A stretch of 64,000 bases of DNA from Pseudomonadota bacterium (GTDB lineage: Bacteria; Pseudomonadota; Gammaproteobacteria; Burkholderiales; Burkholderiaceae_C), in the NCBI GenBank assembly GCA_021816585.1, contig JAKAXL010000001.1, forward strand, positions 186,001-250,000. Reading direction: 5' to 3'. The notes beneath the pieces were generated by a model. That model did no database searches, was not told the DNA's origin, and saw nothing but the letters and a program-made list of their open reading frames with translations. Below are positions 28,127-37,343 of this stretch, piece by piece; positions within the stretch are counted from its first letter, which is position 1; each line of letters starts with the position of its first letter. The position numbers and the translations under genes are program-made.

Positions 28127-29374
28127 ATGTCCGGCAAGCATGTGGTGGTCCTGGGCGCCGGCGTCGCCGGCCTGAGTACGGCGCTGTACCTGCGCCGCGA
28201 AGGCCTCTCGGTGACGGTGCTGGATCCGCTGCCGGCAGGCAGCGGCGCCTCGTTCGGCAACGCCGGGATGATCAGTCCGGACAGCGTCGTGCCGATCGCC
28301 CTGCCGGGCATGCTGCGCAAGGTTCCGCACTGGCTGCTCGACCCGATGGGGCCGCTGCGTGTGAACACGCGCCACCTGCCGCGGGCGCTGCCATGGCTGC
28401 TGCGCTGGATCCGCTGCGGCACCATGCCGCGCGCCACCCGGACTTCCGACGCGCTGGCCGCACTGCATCGGCATAGCTTCGCATGCTGGGCGGAGTTGCT
28501 GGGTCCGTCGGGCATGGACGAGTTCATTCGCCGGCAGGGCCAGATCCATGTCTGGGAGAGCCATCGCGTGTCGGCGGCGGAGCAGGCCGAGCGCCGGCTT
28601 CGCGAACGCCACGGCGTGCGCAGCCAGGTGCTGGACGCGCAGCAGCTGCGCCGCATGTTTCCCGGGATCGCGAACTCCGTGGTGCGCGGCCTGCTGCTGC
28701 CTGACAACGGGCATACGATCGACTCGAGTCGCCTCGTGCAGCGCCTGGGCGAGCTGTTGCGGGCCGCGGGCGGGCGCATCGTCGCCGAGCGCGCGCTGAA
28801 GCTGGTTCCCACGGAGTCCGGGCGCTGGACGGTGCTGAGCCACGTCGACAACCACGCGGCGGACAGCGTCGTCGTCGCCACCGGCGCCGCCGCGCCGGAC
28901 CTGCTGCGCCCGCTGCGCCTGCGCCTGCCGCTGGCGGCGGAGCGCGGCTACCACATCGCACTGTGCGACGCGCGGCTGCAGCTCGAGCGCCCCATCGTGT
29001 TCAAGAGCCGCGGCGTGGCGATGAGCCCGAACGGCGGGGGCCTGCGGGTCAGCGGCACGGTCGAGATCGACGCCCACGACGCGCCGCCCGACGAGCGCCG
29101 CGCGCGCTACCTGGAGAACCATCTGCGGCAGGCCTTTCCGGACGCCGGCGGAGCGGTCTCGCGCCTGTGGATGGGCAGCCGCCCCAGCACGCCCGACAGC
29201 CTGCCGCTGCTCGGCGCGGTCGCCGCCCATCCCGGGCTGTTCCTGTGCGTGGGGCACGGCCACTTCGGCATGACCGGAGGCCCGCCGAGCGCGCGTCTGG
29301 TGGCCGCCGCGGTCACTGGAAAGCCCCCGATCATCGACCCGACCCCGTATTCGATCGCGCGCCCGGGGCGCTGA
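28127..29374 (+). CDS. DadA-like FAD oxidoreductase (D-amino-acid dehydrogenase type)
   Basis: FAD flavoprotein of about 415 residues, resembling the D-amino-acid dehydrogenase DadA and hydroxyproline dehydrogenases. The FAD motif VVVLGAGVAGLSTALYLRREG is at the extreme N-terminus, then GSGASFGNAGMIS and a C-terminal VGHGHFGMTGGPPSA contact. The track uses a GTG at 28100 inside the preceding gene; the ATG at 28127 leaves the motif at a normal position, though neither has a strong ribosome site. Two DAO-fold enzymes in tandem suggest successive oxidations or an enzyme and partner. Confidence 0.87.
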   Translation: MSGKHVVVLGAGVAGLSTALYLRREGLSVTVLDPLPAGSGASFGNAGMISPDSVVPIALPGMLRKVPHWLLDPMGPLRVNTRHLPRALPWLLRWIRCGTMPRATRTSDALAALHRHSFACWAELLGPSGMDEFIRRQGQIHVWESHRVSAAEQAERRLRERHGVRSQVLDAQQLRRMFPGIANSVVRGLLLPDNGHTIDSSRLVQRLGELLRAAGGRIVAERALKLVPTESGRWTVLSHVDNHAADSVVVATGAAAPDLLRPLRLRLPLAAERGYHIALCDARLQLERPIVFKSRGVAMSPNGGGLRVSGTVEIDAHDAPPDERRARYLENHLRQAFPDAGGAVSRLWMGSRPSTPDSLPLLGAVAAHPGLFLCVGHGHFGMTGGPPSARLVAAAVTGKPPIIDPTPYSIARPGR

Positions 29375-29537
29375 GTTTTCTCCCGTCCGATCCATAGATG
29401 CCATCGATGGAAATGACCTGCTCTGTCTATTTGATTGACATAGCAGGCATGGGCTACATTGGCCTCAAAACCCGCTGCAACGGGCCGCGAAGGGCGACGC
29501 AGCGAGGCATCGAACAAGATCATGAGGAGACGACGCG

Positions 29538-30656
29538 ATGGCACAAGTCGCGCAAACGGGAAGCGCCGGAACGCGTATCCCGGTGCATCTGTTCAGCGGT
29601 TTCCTGGGCAGCGGAAAGTCGACGCTGATCAACGGGCTGCTGGCGCATCCGCGCCTGCGGCGCGCCGCGGTGATCGTCGCCGAGGCCGGCGATGTGCGGG
29701 TCGACCGCGCCTTGATCGCGGCGCGTCCGGACATGTTGCGGGTCATCGACCACGGCTGCCTGTGCGGCGAGGTGCATGACGAGATCGCCAGTTCGATGCT
29801 CGAACTGCTGCGCAGCCAGGGTTCGCAGGGCGAGATCCCGGCGCTGTTCATCGAGCCCTCCGGGCTGTCCGACCCGGTCCCCATCATCCAGACCCTGCTG
29901 ACGGACCGCAAGGTGTCGCAGTTCTTCGAGCTGCAGACGGTGGTCACCGTGGTCGACGGCGTGCGCGGGCTCGAGTCCCTGCACACGCAGACGGTGGCGA
30001 CCAAGCAGCTGGCGGTGGCCGACACCATCGTCATCAGCAAGGCCGACCGCATCGCCGACGACACCGCCATGCAGGCGCTGCAGGACACGCTGGCCGCGAG
30101 CAATCCCCAGGCCCTGCGGCATGTCGTCGTCCACGGAGAGATCGATCCCGCACGCCTGCTGCGCGCCAGTTCCTACGCCGGCGAGCGCGACGACGCGTCG
30201 CGTGGGCGCCTGCATGCGGCGGCCCAGGCAGCGAACGCGCGCCGCGGCGACGCCGAGGTTCCGGTGCGCTCGTTCAGTGTCGTGCACCGGGGCGACATCG
30301 ACATGCACGGATTCGTGCTGTGGCTGAACCTGGTCGCGGGCCAGTTCGGCGGCGGACTGCTGCGCATGAAGGGTGTCGCCTGCATCGAAGGGCGCGGCTA
30401 CGCGGTGCATGCGGTGCAGTCGGTGATCAGCGAGCCGGTCGAACTCGACGCGGGGCGCTACACGCCCGGCGAATCGGTCTTCACCTTCATCGTGCGCGGC
30501 CTCGATGAGCGGCAACTGCGCGCGAGCCTGGACGTGCTGCGCTTTCGCGGCGAGCCGGCGGCAGCCGCCGGCTCCCGGCTCGACCCCGCGCGCTACGCGT
30601 TGTTCAAGGACGTGCTGAGCCGCTTTCGCTCGCTGCAGCTGCCGGCCGGCGCCTGA
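29538..30656 (+). CDS. CobW-family GTPase (COG0523), probable metallochaperone
   Basis: P-loop GTPase of 372 residues of the CobW/COG0523 group, which deliver metal ions to client enzymes. Seen: Walker A GFLGSGKST (residues 21-29), the switch region EPSGLSDP, the NKxD-equivalent ISKADRI, and a C-terminal CobW domain from about residue 240. The usual CxCC metal site is altered to GCLCG (C74, C76, G77). It lies 79 bp before the amidohydrolase, a likely client. GAGGAG precedes the ATG. The 163-bp gap upstream holds a TTGACA and the palindrome CCATCGATGG but no convincing complete promoter. Confidence 0.9.
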   Translation: MAQVAQTGSAGTRIPVHLFSGFLGSGKSTLINGLLAHPRLRRAAVIVAEAGDVRVDRALIAARPDMLRVIDHGCLCGEVHDEIASSMLELLRSQGSQGEIPALFIEPSGLSDPVPIIQTLLTDRKVSQFFELQTVVTVVDGVRGLESLHTQTVATKQLAVADTIVISKADRIADDTAMQALQDTLAASNPQALRHVVVHGEIDPARLLRASSYAGERDDASRGRLHAAAQAANARRGDAEVPVRSFSVVHRGDIDMHGFVLWLNLVAGQFGGGLLRMKGVACIEGRGYAVHAVQSVISEPVELDAGRYTPGESVFTFIVRGLDERQLRASLDVLRFRGEPAAAAGSRLDPARYALFKDVLSRFRSLQLPAGA

Positions 30657-30735
30657 GCGTCGGAGCGACTTCGCGCCGCCGCGCCGCCGCGGCTGGCGGC
30701 GCATCCCCTCATTTTCCTCACAGACTGGACTAGCG

Positions 30736-32088
30736 ATGCAATCCCTGCAGGCCAACCCGGGACACAAAGGCGACGTGCACTACATCGTCGGCAAGCGAAT
30801 GATCGACTGCGTCGGCGATGCCGCGGTCGAGGACCGCGTGATCGAGGTCAGCGACGGCATCATCACCCGAATCGGATCCAGGTCGGAGCTCGCGATCCCT
30901 CCGGGAGCCTCGGTGATCGACTGCGGCGATGCGACGCTGATCCCGGGGATGCTGGACATCCACATCCACACGCTGATGTTCAACTGCCTGACCTTTCACA
31001 ACTTCCGCGTCGCGCAGTGGGAGATCACCCCCGAGCTGCAGCAGATGTACGGATTGTTCCATGCCCAGTTGTGCTTCGACATGGGTTTCACCACGCTGCG
31101 CGACATGGGGCTGGCGTCGAGCCGCGGGCTGATGGTGGCCGAGGCCTGCGCGCTTCGGGACGCCATCGACATGGGAATCGTCGAGGGCCCGCGAATGCTC
31201 GTGGCTGCCTTCACCACGATCACCGGCTCCCACCTCGATCTCATCCATCCGCGTGCCGCGCTGCGCACCGGATTCCAGAACGCGGACGGCCCCTGGGAAC
31301 TGCGCAAGCTGGCGCGCACCAACCTGCGCCAGGGCTGCGACATCATCAAGACCTGCGCGTCGGGCGGCGGCGGCACCGACAAGGAGGAGCCGGACATCCG
31401 CAACATGACCCAGGAGGAGCTCGACGCGCTGGTCGACGAGGCGCACGCCTTCCACAAGCAGTGCGCGGTCCACTGCTTCACGCCGCAGTCGCACCGCATG
31501 GCCCTCGCGGCGGGCGCGGACACCATCGAGCACATGGTGTTCTCCGACGACGAGGTCATCGGCATGATCAAGGAGGCTGGAACCTACGTCACGCCGACGC
31601 TGTCGCATCGCACCGATCACGCGATCGACCTGCGCCGCGAGCAGGGAACCTCCCAGTTCGTGCTGCGCAAGATGAAGAGCCTGCAGCCGATCTGCTTCGA
31701 CACTTTCCAGAAGATGTACAAGGCGGGGGTCAATATCGCCATGGGCACGGACATGGGCTTCGACCCCGAGATGGGGACCAACGCGCGTGAGCTCGAGATC
31801 TACGTCGAGCTGGGCATGAAGCCGATCGACGCGCTGCGGACCGCGACGATCAACGCGGCGCGCGCGGTCAAGCTCGGCGACAAGCTGGGCACGCTGGAAG
31901 TGGGCAAGACCGCCGACATCGTCGCGGTCAACGGAAACCCTCTGCAGGACATCCGCTGCCTGCAGCAGAAGAAGGACATCCTGCTGGTCATGAAGGAAGG
32001 CAAGGTGTACGCCGACCGCCGACCCGGGCACTCGAAGAGCGTCGTCAACGCCGAGCCCGGAAGCTGGAAGATCGTCGACTACCTGTGA
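30736..32088 (+). CDS. Metal-dependent amidohydrolase (prolidase-like subgroup)
   Basis: Amidohydrolase-superfamily enzyme of 450 residues. Metal and catalytic residues can be placed: HxH at H76/H78 (DIHIH), the probable carboxylated lysine K205 in DIIKTCASGG, H246 in AVHCFTP, H266 in TIEHMVF and D339 in AMGTDMG. The subgroup includes Xaa-Pro/Xaa-Arg dipeptidases and imidazolonepropionase-like proteins. There is no signal peptide. Clustering with a CobW GTPase suggests the metal is delivered. The substrate is probably an amide or cyclic amide produced or imported by the neighbouring genes. Confidence 0.9.
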   Translation: MQSLQANPGHKGDVHYIVGKRMIDCVGDAAVEDRVIEVSDGIITRIGSRSELAIPPGASVIDCGDATLIPGMLDIHIHTLMFNCLTFHNFRVAQWEITPELQQMYGLFHAQLCFDMGFTTLRDMGLASSRGLMVAEACALRDAIDMGIVEGPRMLVAAFTTITGSHLDLIHPRAALRTGFQNADGPWELRKLARTNLRQGCDIIKTCASGGGGTDKEEPDIRNMTQEELDALVDEAHAFHKQCAVHCFTPQSHRMALAAGADTIEHMVFSDDEVIGMIKEAGTYVTPTLSHRTDHAIDLRREQGTSQFVLRKMKSLQPICFDTFQKMYKAGVNIAMGTDMGFDPEMGTNARELEIYVELGMKPIDALRTATINAARAVKLGDKLGTLEVGKTADIVAVNGNPLQDIRCLQQKKDILLVMKEGKVYADRRPGHSKSVVNAEPGSWKIVDYL

Positions 32089-32102
32089 CCGGAGCGCGCC
32101 CG

Positions 32103-32825
32103 ATGGAGTATGCGGTGGTCACCGGCGCCAGTGCCGGAATCGGCGAAGCCGTCGCGCGGCGCCTGCTGGAACGCGGATTGAACGTGATCGCGCTGCAGCG
32201 CGGCGAGCCGAGGCTTCGGCACCCCGGGCTGATCCACCGCAGCGTCGACCTGTCGGATCCGCAGGCCACGCGCGAGGTGGCGAAGTCGATCGCGGCCGAG
32301 TTCTCCGTCGGCTACCTGGTCAACAACGCCGGGGCGAATTGTCCCGCGCTGTTCGAGGACGCCACCATCGAGGAGCTGCGCTACGTCACCGACATCACGC
32401 TGGGCGCCGCGCTGGTGCTGGGCCAGGCCTTCGTGCCGGCGATGCGCCGTGCGCGCTTCGGGCGCATCGTCAACATCTCGTCGCGCGCGGTGCTCGGCAA
32501 GAAGGGGCGCACCGTGTACTCCAGCGTGAAGGCCGGACTGATCGGAATGACCCGCACGCTGGCGATCGAGGTGGGGCGTGACGGCATCACGGTCAACGCG
32601 GTGGTTCCGGGGCCCGTCGCCACCGAGCACTTCAACCGCGGGCACCCGCACGGCAGCGAGCAGCGAAAGAGGGTGATCCAGGACATTCTGGTCGGACGCA
32701 TCGGCGAGCCCGACGATGTCGCGAACGCCGTCGACTTCCTGCTTGCCCCCGCCAGCGGCTACATCACGGGGCAGTCGCTGTTCGTGTGCGGCGGCACGAG
32801 CCTGACCGGGACGGGAGGGGAATAG
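32103..32825 (+). CDS. Short-chain dehydrogenase/reductase
   Basis: Classical SDR of 240 residues. It has cofactor motif TGASAGIG, NNAGANC, catalytic Ser in NISSRAV, the YSSVK pair, and a C-terminal GRIGEPDDVANAVDFLL / SGYITGQSLFVCGG typical of FabG-like dehydrogenases. The track's GTG overlaps the amidohydrolase stop, but GGAG fits the ATG at 32103. It is in the same transcript as the amidohydrolase and the Gfo/Idh/MocA gene and probably oxidises or reduces the hydroxyl of a pathway intermediate. Confidence 0.9.
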   Translation: MEYAVVTGASAGIGEAVARRLLERGLNVIALQRGEPRLRHPGLIHRSVDLSDPQATREVAKSIAAEFSVGYLVNNAGANCPALFEDATIEELRYVTDITLGAALVLGQAFVPAMRRARFGRIVNISSRAVLGKKGRTVYSSVKAGLIGMTRTLAIEVGRDGITVNAVVPGPVATEHFNRGHPHGSEQRKRVIQDILVGRIGEPDDVANAVDFLLAPASGYITGQSLFVCGGTSLTGTGGE

Positions 32826-32828
32826 GCG

Positions 32829-33929
32829 ATGGCCGATCGGGTGCGTGCAGCCATGCTGGGCGCCGGACAATGGGCCGGCGTGCTCGCCGCGGCGTCGTCG
32901 GGATGCGGGGCGCTGGAACTGCGCTGGTGCTGGGCACGCGATCCGGACAAGCTGCAAGGCTTCGCCGCGCGGCATAGACTGCAGGCGCGCGGGGACCTGG
33001 AGTCGCTGCTCGCCGACCCGGCGCTGGACGCCGTGGTCATCGCGCTGCCGAACAGCGAGCACGGGCGATTCGCCGAACTCGCGGCGCGCCGCGGCAAGCA
33101 TGTGTTCATCGAGAAGCCGATCGCCGGGACCCTCGCCGAGGGCCTGGGCGTGGCCGCGATCGAGCGGCGCCACGGCGTGCATGTCGCCGTCGGCCACTGC
33201 GCGCGCTTCCTGGGAGGAAACCGCGCGATCCGGCGCATGATCGATGCCGGCGAGCTGGGCCAGCTGACGCAGATCGAGGCGGTGTTCGGCAATTCCCGCG
33301 GACTGCGCCTGCAGCCCACCGACTGGCGCTGGTACCAGGCGGGGGCGCCCGGCGGTCCGCTGAGCCAGATCGGGATCCACCAGTTCGACGTGCTGGAAGC
33401 GCTGGGCGGTCCGATCCGCGCGGTCAGCGCGCGCTGTGCCCACCATTCGCCGCTGCCGTCCGAGGTCGATGACCAATGGATGGTGATCGTCGAATTCGTC
33501 GACGGCAAGCTCGGCTCGCTGGCCGTCAACTGGACCAGCCCCGGCCGCTATTCGGTGCGCGCCACCGGCATGCTCGGCAGCGTCGTCCATGAGATCGACC
33601 AGACCCTGTGGTCGGACGCGTCGCGCCTGCACGAGAATGCCAGCCTGCGCCTCGAGCGCGCGGGAGCCGGATCCGCCGGATGCACCGAGCATGCGGTCGA
33701 GCCCGGCAACATGTTCACCGAGGAACTCGATCACTTCGCCGGGGTCGTTCTCGGCAGACACGCCAATGCGATCACCGCCGACGCCGCATGTCGCGCGCTG
33801 GCCGCGGTCGAGGCCTCGATCGAATCGGCGCGCCGCCGTGGCGCGGCGATCGAGCTCGACGCCGTGATCCGCTCGGCACGCCTGGCCGCCGAGGCGCGCC
33901 CCGAATCTCCATCCGGGTTGACTCCATGA
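32829..33929 (+). CDS. Gfo/Idh/MocA-family oxidoreductase
   Basis: NAD(P)-dependent dehydrogenase of 366 residues. An N-terminal Rossmann domain (AAMLGAGQWAGVLAAA) is followed by the conserved EKPIAG loop and the GGPLSQIGIHQFDVLEALGG segment that carries catalytic residues. Family members act on sugars, inositols and related polyols or on imino compounds. The stop overlaps the following ABC ATPase start by four bases, so the enzyme and the second transporter are one transcription unit. Confidence 0.92.
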   Translation: MADRVRAAMLGAGQWAGVLAAASSGCGALELRWCWARDPDKLQGFAARHRLQARGDLESLLADPALDAVVIALPNSEHGRFAELAARRGKHVFIEKPIAGTLAEGLGVAAIERRHGVHVAVGHCARFLGGNRAIRRMIDAGELGQLTQIEAVFGNSRGLRLQPTDWRWYQAGAPGGPLSQIGIHQFDVLEALGGPIRAVSARCAHHSPLPSEVDDQWMVIVEFVDGKLGSLAVNWTSPGRYSVRATGMLGSVVHEIDQTLWSDASRLHENASLRLERAGAGSAGCTEHAVEPGNMFTEELDHFAGVVLGRHANAITADAACRALAAVEASIESARRRGAAIELDAVIRSARLAAEARPESPSGLTP

Positions 33930-34675
33930 CCAAGCCAATTTCCCTGCGCGGCGTTTCCTATGCCTACCCGACCCACCGGGGGCAGATGTTCGCGCTGCAG
34001 GACGTCGACCTGCTGATCCCGGCCTCGCAGTTCTGCTGCGTGCTCGGGCCCAGCGGCTGCGGCAAGACGACGATGATGAATCTGGTCGCCGGATTCCTGC
34101 AGCCGACTTCGGGTTCGGTCGACATCGACGGCAAGCCGATCCGCGAGGGCGCCGGCGACCGCGGCGTCGTGTTCCAGGACTTCAGCCAGCTGTTTCCGTG
34201 GCGCACCATCCGGGGCAACGTCGAGTTCGGGCTCGAGATCCGCGGCATGGACGCGGCGCGCCGGCGCGAGCGGGCCGAGGAGATCCTCGACCTCGTCGGC
34301 CTGAGCAAGTTCGCGCAATCGCATCCCCACCAGCTCTCCGGGGGCATGCAGCAGCGCGCGGCCATCGCGAGGGCGCTGGCCTACGACCCGCCGGTGCTGC
34401 TGATGGACGAGCCCTTCGCCGCGCTCGACGCCATGACCCGCGACGTCATGCAGAACCTGCTGGCCGAGATCTGGCAGAAGACCCGCAAGACGGTGCTGTA
34501 CATCACCCACAACGCCACCGAGGCGGCATTCCTGGGCCAGCGGGTGATCGTGCTCAGCGCGCACCCGGGGCGTATCAAGAGGGATTTCGCGGTCGATTTG
34601 CCCAGGCCGCGCGACCCGTTGTCGGATGCATTCGTGCACAAGGCCCGCGAGATCGTCGCGGCACTTGGCGAATAG
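33926..34675 (+). CDS. ABC transporter ATP-binding protein (SsuB/TauB/ThiZ type)
   Basis: ATPase of 249 residues with Walker A GPSGCGKTTMMN, Q-loop FQDFSQLFPWRTI, signature LSGGMQQRAAIARAL, Walker B VLLMDEPFAALD and H-loop ITHNATEA. It belongs to the family paired with NMT1-type binding proteins for sulfonates, pyrimidine precursors or aromatic acids. The ATG overlaps the previous stop. The longer ORF in the track reads through another frame of the dehydrogenase gene. Confidence 0.94.
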   Translation: MTKPISLRGVSYAYPTHRGQMFALQDVDLLIPASQFCCVLGPSGCGKTTMMNLVAGFLQPTSGSVDIDGKPIREGAGDRGVVFQDFSQLFPWRTIRGNVEFGLEIRGMDAARRRERAEEILDLVGLSKFAQSHPHQLSGGMQQRAAIARALAYDPPVLLMDEPFAALDAMTRDVMQNLLAEIWQKTRKTVLYITHNATEAAFLGQRVIVLSAHPGRIKRDFAVDLPRPRDPLSDAFVHKAREIVAALGE

Positions 34676-34729
34676 CCGGCACGCGGCAGGCAGGGTTCGG
34701 GCAAACAACGATACGAACAGGAGACAGAC

Positions 34730-35722
34730 ATGAACCACAGCAACGCCAGGCGACGTTTCGTCGGCACCATGGGCAGGCTGGCGGTGGCCGGCGCCGCCGC
34801 GCCGACATGGGCCACGCGGGCTTTCGCCGCCAGCCCGCTGAACGTCGGCTACCAGGACACCTCGTGGGGCGCGGTGATGATGATCGGGCTGCAGGAGAAG
34901 CTGTTCGCGAAGGCGGGCTGCTCGCTGCAGCCGCACCTGTTCGACAGCGGCAACTCGACGCGCAACGCGATGATCTCCGGCGCCGTCGATGTCGGCGTGC
35001 TCGGGGTCACCCCGTTCATCCTCGGGGTGGAGAAGGCGCAGATGCACTCGCTGGCGGTGGCCATGTACGCCGGAGCGACGAACGCGGTGGTGGCGCGCAA
35101 TGGAAGCGGCATCAAGAGCATCGCCGACCTGAAGGGCAAGGTGGTCGCGTCGCAGGTCGGGTCGGCGACCGATTACGTGTTCCAGAACGTGATCCTTCCG
35201 CACTACGGCGTGAAGAAGTCGGAAGTGCGCATCATCAACGTGACCTTCCAGAACCAGGTCGCCGCGCTGCTCAGCAAGTCGGCCGACGCCTTCGCCGGCG
35301 TCGAGCCCTATCCGTCGGTGGCAATCGTCGACGGCATCGGCCACGAGCTGGTCGACTACGAGCAGTTCGACATGCAGCCGGTGTTCGTCGGCGTGGATCC
35401 GAAGCCCTATGCGAGCGACAAGCCCGAACTCGTCAAGTTCATGCGCGGCTGGCTCGAGGCCTCGGCCATGATCCGGCACGATCCGCAGCAGGCCTCGCGC
35501 ATCATCTGGGACCGCTTCAAGGCCCAGGGCTACTCCTTCAAGCAGGCGATCATCCAGCGCATGCTGTCGAAGCTGGACCTCGATCCCGCCTACCGCCCGA
35601 CGCTGGACGCCTACCTGAACAAGCAGGCCGGGATCCTGGTGCACGAAGGCAAGATCAGCCACGTTCCGGACTGGAAGTCGGCGCTGGACACGTCGATCCT
35701 GGCGCAGGCACGCAAGGCCTGA
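34730..35722 (+). CDS. ABC transporter substrate-binding protein (NMT1/SsuA-like)
   Basis: Periplasmic binding protein of 330 residues. It opens with a twin-arginine-like signal (NARRRFVGTMGRLAVAG ... AFA). The mature part begins at SPLNVGYQDTSWGAVMMIGL and shows the NMT1/SsuA signature DLKGKVVASQVGSATDYVFQN. AGGAG precedes the ATG. It is encoded between the ATPase and two permease genes. Relatives bind sulfonates, hydroxymethylpyrimidine or carboxylates; no ligand-specific residues can be recognised. Confidence 0.9.
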   Translation: MNHSNARRRFVGTMGRLAVAGAAAPTWATRAFAASPLNVGYQDTSWGAVMMIGLQEKLFAKAGCSLQPHLFDSGNSTRNAMISGAVDVGVLGVTPFILGVEKAQMHSLAVAMYAGATNAVVARNGSGIKSIADLKGKVVASQVGSATDYVFQNVILPHYGVKKSEVRIINVTFQNQVAALLSKSADAFAGVEPYPSVAIVDGIGHELVDYEQFDMQPVFVGVDPKPYASDKPELVKFMRGWLEASAMIRHDPQQASRIIWDRFKAQGYSFKQAIIQRMLSKLDLDPAYRPTLDAYLNKQAGILVHEGKISHVPDWKSALDTSILAQARKA

Positions 35723-35728
35723 TCCGCG

Positions 35729-36535
35729 ATGGCCGGCCCTTCCTCGGCGGCTGCGCGCAGCCGCGACCTGCTGGTGGACGCGCTGCTCGGCGCGAGCGTG
35801 TTCGTGGTCCTGGGCATCGCCTGGGACCTCGCGGCGCATGCCGGATGGTTCCCGGCGCGCCTGTTCCCGACCCTGGGCAGCATCGGCGATGCCTTCCTGC
35901 ACCTCGTCCATGACGGGGTGCTGCTGAAGGCCACCAAGGCGACCCTCGGGCGGCTGGTCGCGGGCTTCCTGCTCGGTGCGACTCCGGGGCTGGCGCTCGG
36001 CCTGCTGATGGGCCGCTTCGCGTGGCTCGAGGATTTCCTGATGCCGGTGGTCGACTTCTTCTATTCGATCCCCGGGATCGCCTACGCCCCGCTGTTCGTG
36101 CTGTGGTTCGGAGTCGGAGACCGCGCGGCCATCGTCATCGTCGCGTTCACCTCCAGCCTTCCGGTGCTGCTCAATACCTGGCGCGGCGTGCATTCGGTGC
36201 GCGAGATCTGGCTGCGCGCGGCGCGCGTGATGGGTGCGAGCGACGCCACCACGATCCTGCGGGTCATGTTCCCGGCCAGTCTGCCCTACATCCTCGCCGG
36301 CCTGCGCATCGGGCTGGGCAACGGCTGGCGCGTGCTGATCGCCGTCGAGATGCTCACCTCGGTGAGCGCGGGACTCGGCTGGGTGATCTTCAATTCGCAG
36401 CAGTTCCTCGATTCGGCGACCATGCTGGCGGCGATCCTGGTGATCGGGGTCATCGGCGTGGCGATCGAACTGGCCGTGTTCGGATCGATCGAGCGGCGCA
36501 CCATCGCCCGCTGGGGCATGGCGGTGAGCAAATGA
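35729..36535 (+). CDS. ABC transporter permease 1
   Basis: Inner-membrane permease of 268 residues with about six helices. The family segment PGIAYAPLFVLWFGVGDRAAIV and the EAA loop REIWLRAARVMGASDATTILRVMFP are clear. Its stop overlaps the start of a second, homologous permease gene, so the transporter probably has a heterodimeric membrane part, less usual in the SsuC/TauC class. Confidence 0.93.
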   Translation: MAGPSSAAARSRDLLVDALLGASVFVVLGIAWDLAAHAGWFPARLFPTLGSIGDAFLHLVHDGVLLKATKATLGRLVAGFLLGATPGLALGLLMGRFAWLEDFLMPVVDFFYSIPGIAYAPLFVLWFGVGDRAAIVIVAFTSSLPVLLNTWRGVHSVREIWLRAARVMGASDATTILRVMFPASLPYILAGLRIGLGNGWRVLIAVEMLTSVSAGLGWVIFNSQQFLDSATMLAAILVIGVIGVAIELAVFGSIERRTIARWGMAVSK

Positions 36536-37317
36536 GCACCAAGACCAACAAGTGGGGCCCGCTGCGCGGGCTGCTGGGTCTGCTCGCGCTGGCCGTGGCG
36601 TGGCAGTGGTTCGCCACGAGCGGCCTGTACTCGCAAGGGGTCACTCCCGGGCTCGGCACCATCGGCGCGTCGCTGTGGCACAAGCTGCGCGACGGCGCGC
36701 TGGAACTCGACGTGCTGGCGACCTTCGGCCGCGTGCTGTTCGGCCTCGCCGCGTCGGCGGTGATCTCGATTCCGCTGGCGGTGATGATGGGTCGGTACCG
36801 CGTCGCCAATCGCATGTGCGGACCGCTGATCAGCTTCCTGATGCCGATCCCGTCGCTGGCGATCGCGCCGCTGCTGGTGACGTGGTTCGGGATCGGCAAC
36901 GCCGCGGTGCTCATCGTCGTGACCTATGCGTCGGCGTTTCCGTGGATCTACAGCGTCAAGGCGGGGGTGGATTCGATCAACCAGGTGTGGATCAAGTCCG
37001 CCCAGGCGATGGGTGCGGACCGGCGCACCATCCTGCGCAAGGTGGTGCTGCCCGGCGTCGCTCCCTACATGCTCGCGGGTCTGCGCCTGGCCTTCGGCCG
37101 CGCCTGGGTTGCGGTGATCGGCGGCGAACTGCTGGCCAATCCGACGCACGGACTGGGAATCCGCATCTACGACGCCAACGAGTTCCTCGACACCAAGGTG
37201 ATGATCGGAGCCATCATCACCATCGGCCTGTTCGGAGTGATCGTCAATCGCTACCTGATCCGGCTGGTCGAGCGGCGCACCATCGTCAAGTGGGGCATGG
37301 CGCTGTCGCGCCGCTGA
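36532..37317 (+). CDS. ABC transporter permease 2
   Basis: Second permease of the same transporter, 261 residues, related to the preceding gene throughout (PIPSLAIAPLLVTWFGIGNAAVL and EAA loop NQVWIKSAQAMGADRRTILRKVVLP). The two end alike (ERRTIARWGMAVSK versus ERRTIVKWGMALSRR), pointing to an old gene duplication. The ATG lies in the ATGA overlap; the longer ORF in the track is a wrong-frame extension. Confidence 0.93.
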   Translation: MSTKTNKWGPLRGLLGLLALAVAWQWFATSGLYSQGVTPGLGTIGASLWHKLRDGALELDVLATFGRVLFGLAASAVISIPLAVMMGRYRVANRMCGPLISFLMPIPSLAIAPLLVTWFGIGNAAVLIVVTYASAFPWIYSVKAGVDSINQVWIKSAQAMGADRRTILRKVVLPGVAPYMLAGLRLAFGRAWVAVIGGELLANPTHGLGIRIYDANEFLDTKVMIGAIITIGLFGVIVNRYLIRLVERRTIVKWGMALSRR

Positions 37318-37343
37318 TGCGCCCCCATCCATCCGGAGAGAAC

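Noticed and set aside
29435-29460. Possible promoter before the CobW gene (TTGACA and TACATT)
   Set aside because: The two boxes are only 14 bp apart, too close for sigma70, and no better -10 was found.
33731-36193. 820-residue minus-strand ORF
   Set aside because: Antisense shadow of the ABC transporter genes; low-complexity His/Arg/Asp content and no family features.
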